Assembly: GCA_019915135.1 (NCBI GenBank)
Contig: JAHLMK010000014.1
Coordinates: 1,054,001 to 1,118,000 of the forward strand
Reading direction: 5' to 3'
DNA length: 64,000 nt
Source: Strobilurus pachycystidiatus
Lineage: Eukaryota > Basidiomycota > Agaricomycetes > Agaricales > Physalacriaceae
Position numbers and translations under genes: made by a program
In this document: positions 60,001 through 64,000 of the stretch, piece by piece
Numbering within the stretch: the stretch's first letter is position 1
How the letters are laid out: every line of letters begins with the position of its first letter
Notes under the pieces: generated by a model
What the model was told of the DNA's origin: nothing
Seen by the model: the letters and a program-made list of their open reading frames with translations, nothing else
Database searches by the model: none

Positions 60001-61220
60001 GAAGTGTGGCGGCAGTGCCGCCTGCCGCGTTCAGAGTGCTCGGTATTGATCTGGGAAGCGTGGCGACGGGTTTTTTTTGGAAGCTCTAATCTCTGTAGAC
60101 GCTGAAAATGGGTAAACGACGCAAGCTGAACGACAGTGAGCGCGAGTTCAGGGTGCATAAGGTAATGTACCTCTGCAATGGGAATGCGTCCGAAAGTGAC
60201 CCTCCGTTCGTCCAGACTCGGTCTGAAATTGTTGACTTGAGTCCCTGTGCCGGACCTGAGATAGTGGCTCGAGCGCCCGGAGCCGTACTTGCCGAAGTCG
60301 AGGGAGTGTGGCGGCGAAGCCGCCACCGTTGTTGGAGTCGTCGCTGCTAACTTCCTGCACCCTGCGAGACGTTCTAGGATTACCGTTGACAAGGTTGAGC
60401 CTGAGAATGAATCTCTAGGGGTAATCTAAAAGGAGTGAGTCAACGATTATGGTGTTGAGAAGTAACGTACCTCAGTGTTCAATTTTTCACTTCTGTTGAC
60501 GTTGAAGTACCCCAGCACTCGCACCAAGAGTGACTCCTCCAAGTAGTCGCCAGCGAAATGTGTAGTTTTGAAGCAGATTTCTTCCGTTGACGGCAACCCA
60601 GCGCGGCCGTGGCGCAATTCCGGAGATGTTGCTTCCTTCCCGGTTGTGGTCCGGCTCTTGGAGGGCGTTGCCGCGTAGACAGTGTGAGCAGCTAGCCCTG
60701 TCTGTGGATACCTAGGGTGAGCACGAATTCCGGGAATCACAACAAGTGAGTGGCGTACCTGCATATGTTCGTGACTCCGTGATTGATCCCGTTGTTCTCC
60801 AGGTACAATTCCAAACTAAATCGTTCAATTTGTCTTGGTCCCTTCTGGGACATAGCTCCGGCGCCGCTGCGAGCACGAGGTTAACGGAATGGCAGGGTGG
60901 CGAACTCTACGCCGTTGAGCTGTTAGGACTCTGCGGGCATCCCTGAGCGAGTGCAAACGGCCGAATCGAAGGTGTGCGTACTTCTTGCGAGCGCAAGTGG
61001 CTCGGAGACTAACAATGAATGTTCTAAGTCATGTGTTCGCGGTATTGAAATCCATACTGACCTTAGTTGACTTTCCACGACCGGGAGAAGTCAACTGAGG
61101 CGGAGACTGGGCGGAGAGCCGTCCGTAGGTGTTCCGCATTCTCTGCCGGTCCCCATCGGACGAAAAGCATTAGGTTCCGCCATTCGTCCACGCAGCAGAG
61201 ATGAAGAACTTACCAAATCA
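57050..61220. other. Gene-poor repeat-rich stretch
   Basis: There are many short frames, mainly on the minus strand. Some share a PELALT motif (near 59845 and 60145), suggesting duplicated exon remnants, but I cannot chain them into a gene. GGCGGC hairpins lie at 60008-60022 and 60310-60324. The frame at 58384-58866 (minus, 160 aa) has no recognised domain. Confidence 0.4.
60310..60324. repeat. GC-rich hairpin
   Basis: GGCGGCGAAGCCGCC, within a longer GTGGCGG...CCGCCAC palindrome. The identical 15-mer recurs at 61519-61533. Confidence 0.65.
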
Positions 61221-61860
61221 CCGCCACACCCTCTATATCCTTAGCCCAAGCGCTGCTCGCTCTCTAACCCAGCACATTCGAACCGCGCCGTCGCTGGCAT
61301 TCAAACGCGCACCATATTGACGCGACCCTGACTGTTTTTCGCGCACCTCCAACTCGGCCGCCGAAATGCAGGAACTGATTTCCATTAGAGGTCAAAACAA
61401 AGGCAAAACCGAGCTCGAAAACCTCACTTTTTCCCAAAAACTTTTGCCCCGCGGCGAGCGAGCTCACGCGCCCTTAGGTCCGGAAGATTTCGCGAGGTTC
61501 TCGAAGGTGAACGTGAAAGGCGGCGAAGCCGCCGAAACAGGTCGTTGAGCTCACCGTGATCCGAGACGCCGAAATCACCGCCACACACTCTATCTCCTGA
61601 GCCCCAACCCTCTCCGCCTTCTAACCCAGTGCATTCGAACCGCGCCGGCGCTGGCATTCGAACGCGCACCATAACGTTGCGACCCTGACTGTTTCTTCGG
61701 CGCCTTGAAAGTGCTCGCGGAATGTCCAAAACTGTCTGCACCGGAGGTCAAAACGAGCGCGAAACCAAGGCCGAAAAACACACTTTTTCCCCAAAAATTT
61801 TTGCCCCGCGGCGAGCGAACTCACGCGCTCTAGGTCCGGAAGATTAGCGAGCGTGTGGCG
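61221..61860. repeat. 357-bp tandem duplication
   Basis: 61221-61500 and 61578-61850 are similar copies at a constant 357-bp offset (shared CCGCCACAC, CTAACCCAG, TCGAACCGCGCCG, CGACCCTGACTGTTT and TTGCCCCGCGGCGAGCGA). On the minus strand both encode a similar low-information peptide (VRVA...WCAFECQRRRGSN); I do not call it a gene. Confidence 0.75.
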
Positions 61861-62106
61861 GCGAAACTGACGGTTGGTAAGAACACCATTGCATTGAGTT
61901 TGACAAAGTGCTCACCGTGAACCCAGACTTCTTGATAGCTCTTCTCTGTGTTACACGATGTCTGTTAGCTGATAAAACGAGGTGTAGGCTGACGAGGGGA
62001 CGAACGGGAGGTAGGTAGGAAGTGTGGTTCAAAAAATAATTGCGTAACCACATCACATTCCTCGCCGCCCTGCCGGTTCACATTTGCTCACCCTGTCTGT
62101 CTCGAG

Positions 62107-62178
62107 CCCTGCCCGTCTCATAAACCCTGCCCGTCTCGTAAACCCTGAACGTCTCGTAAAGCCTGTCCGTCTCAAAAG
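62107..62178. repeat. 18-bp minisatellite, four units
   Basis: Units CCCTGCCCGTCTCATAAA, CCCTGCCCGTCTCGTAAA, CCCTGAACGTCTCGTAAA and a diverged fourth. Confidence 0.85.
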
Positions 62179-63920
62179 TTTCTTGTATAGCTCAACTCAA
62201 ATCCTGTCTTGTGCAAACAATCCGCCTGAGAAATCCGCTTTGAAAGACACCAATTCCGCTACAAAAGACACCAAGAAACGACCTTGCTATCCCTATTCCA
62301 GAGGTGAACTCACCCGTGGTCCAGAAATAGCGAGGTACATAATTCAGGCGTGATATATTGCTGATATGAAATACAACAAGTTTAAGCAACGAGAATCTAC
62401 TGTGAGCTCAGGCTGCTGTGTGAGAGAAGACAAGAGAAGGTATATATGAATCGGAAGGGAACAGTGGTATGTAGAGTAGAGCAAAGATGAATGAGAAGTG
62501 TGGCACCAATAAATCAAAGTGACGTGTTGAGCAACCGGTCCGCCGTGCCAAGATGCCGCAGTAGATGTAAAATATGCCAAGAAGAGGGTGATTTTGCGCC
62601 GGAACCCGATTGGAGGGTGGAAAACATATATAAGAGCGGAATTCTTGAAAGTCACCTTTGTTTCGTTCTCTCACTACGCCGCCATTATGCTCTACTCAGA
62701 AGCCCCCACCCCTTGCTGCTGTTGTCCACGCCCGCTTTCCTTGTATGTGCCGCATCACATTGCGTCGACGGCGGTGACTTCCGTATTGGGATTGACGTTT
62801 TCGGTGAGTCTCCAGATGTTCGCAAAGTGTTATAGAGTCTCACCAGACTTGTAGACGCGTCAACCAGTCCTTCCCAGCTCCCTAAGTCCCCCACCCTTGC
62901 CCCCAACCACCGCTGACTTTACTAGAACGCCGATCCCCTGCGGTGTGACTGCCCACGGCACGCGTCCTCGCGACGTGTGTTAGCCCATGACATTCGGGAC
63001 CAGCTCGGCTACGCCACGGTCTGGGGACTTGGCTCCGGCCATATGCAGAACACCCGCGTGAAACGCCCGAGATTTGGTTGGAGGCACGGTTCTCTGCCAG
63101 CCGGTGACTGTTCTTGAATGAGCTCACCGAGTGACATATGTCGCGTAGCTGAACCCGTACGCGGCGTAGAAGTAGTGTGAACGTGCTGACCTTTACAGCC
63201 ACCGCCGCCGTTCCCTTGAGGAACGGCGGTCTTCTTTTTTTTTAAGCCAAGAGCCGGCTGGCTGGGGAATCTATGGAGAAATTTCTGATTTTGTAAAAAC
63301 CGAGCCACCTTGCAACGCACCACGAAAAATGAAAATGCAAGCTTGAGTTCTCAAAATCAGTTTCGTCGTCGCGCGAGTCTGTTTGAGTGAGCCGCCATCG
63401 AGTTATCCACAACGGAAGCGATCGCCGTTAGCGCCGTATTCAACCATCAACCTTGCCGAGAATCTGAGTCGAAACGGCACCCGGATAGGGAATTAGACTG
63501 AGGTAAGGGCACTTTGGCGCGCAAGTCGACTTGTCTCTGACCACGACAGGACGGCATTCAGGTGCGTGAATTTCACTCGGCACCCATCCACCCGCTGACT
63601 TGTGGCGGACGCGAGGGGCAGGCACACACCGGGGGCACACGCCGGGGCCACGCTGGGGGGACGGACGCGCACGACGGAGGGGCGGACACACACACAGCGA
63701 GGGGCACGCACACACGCCGGGGGACGCACACACACCGAGGGACGCGAAGAGGCGCAGGGAAGAGGACGGCCGCGCGAGGAGGACCACCAAAGCCCGCTCG
63801 CACCCCATCGCCATCGATCGCCAGCAGCCCACCCGCAACCCAGCCAGCCAGCCATCGCCAGCCATTGCCGAGTAGACACGTAGACACGTAGACACGGCAA
63901 TACACGTCATCGCGTCATCC
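62179..63920. other. Gene-poor stretch with low-complexity blocks
   Basis: No gene is supported. A hairpin (arms 63205-63214 and 63220-63229, CCGCCGTTCC/GGAACGGCGG) is followed by a T-rich run to 63243. A G-rich imperfect minisatellite (CACACNCCGGGGGACGC-like units) covers about 63600-63760 and produces long artefactual frames on both strands. Confidence 0.5.
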
Positions 63921-64000
63921 ACTTAAGCAAGATGCGTGGCGCCACTCTTCTTTCGAAAAGAAGCACGGCCATGCCCCACGCGTACAGTGACGGTTCGTTT
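63921..64000 (+). repeat. Diverged copy of 49157-49236, running off the window
   Basis: ACTTAAGCAAGATGCGTGGC... matches the sequence upstream of the seven-span gene at 49157 with about six mismatches in 80 bases. Similarity starts sharply at ACTTAAGC in both places, suggesting the edge of a dispersed repeat or a duplicated promoter region. Confidence 0.8.

Noticed and set aside
63440..63922. 160-codon minus-strand frame and overlapping plus-strand frames
   Set aside because: Low-complexity Cys/Val/Pro repeats from an imperfect minisatellite; no splice or domain evidence.

Overview
The window looks like nuclear DNA of a basidiomycete fungus, probably an Agaricomycete. Genes are split by many 44-55 bp introns. 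The recognisable proteins are an F-box protein, a SEC24-type COPII coat subunit, a DUF2855 protein, a fungal HNH protein, a C2H2 zinc-finger factor, and a TET/JBP-type dioxygenase of the kind expanded in mushroom genomes.

Bases 1609-26284 are dominated by one family of DNA transposons. A complete 13.3-kb copy (element B, 12972-26284) has 27-bp terminal inverted repeats starting TATGGGAG and a perfect 6-bp target duplication (GAAAGG). It carries three genes transcribed outward from a GC-rich, minisatellite-rich centre. Toward the left end lie a DDE/rve-type transposase (two introns, HTH plus D-D-E core) and a 1018-aa protein I do not recognise. Toward the right end lies a 970-aa, nine-exon protein whose C-terminus is a TET/JBP 2-oxoglutarate/Fe(II) dioxygenase domain. 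The centre also holds a broken cyclophilin fragment. A second, truncated copy (A, 1609-9673) lies in the opposite orientation. It matches 12972-21036 with no net indel and only a few substitutions, so the locus is an 8-kb-arm inverted repeat. Between them is a 2.8-kb element (C, 9766-12570) with the same ends, its own CCTTTT duplication and no transposase. All three sit inside one host F-box gene: removing C and B rejoins its reading frame exactly.

Bases 26.3-54 kb are mostly host genes: a small two-exon unknown gene (28151-28916), a SEC24-like gene (29296-32476), a DUF2855 gene (minus, 32595-33956), an HNH-domain gene (minus, 35253-36574), a long coiled-coil gene (minus, 36928-41269), a C2H2 zinc-finger gene (44666-45910), a multi-spanning membrane protein (minus, 47436-49065) and a 5'-truncated paralogue of it (minus, about 52425-53320).

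Bases 53.3-64 kb are repeat-rich and gene-poor. They hold G-rich low-complexity blocks, a degenerate tandem array of about 315-bp units, a 357-bp tandem duplication, an 18-bp minisatellite, recurrent GGCGGC hairpins, and at the right edge a diverged copy of the sequence upstream of the membrane-protein gene.
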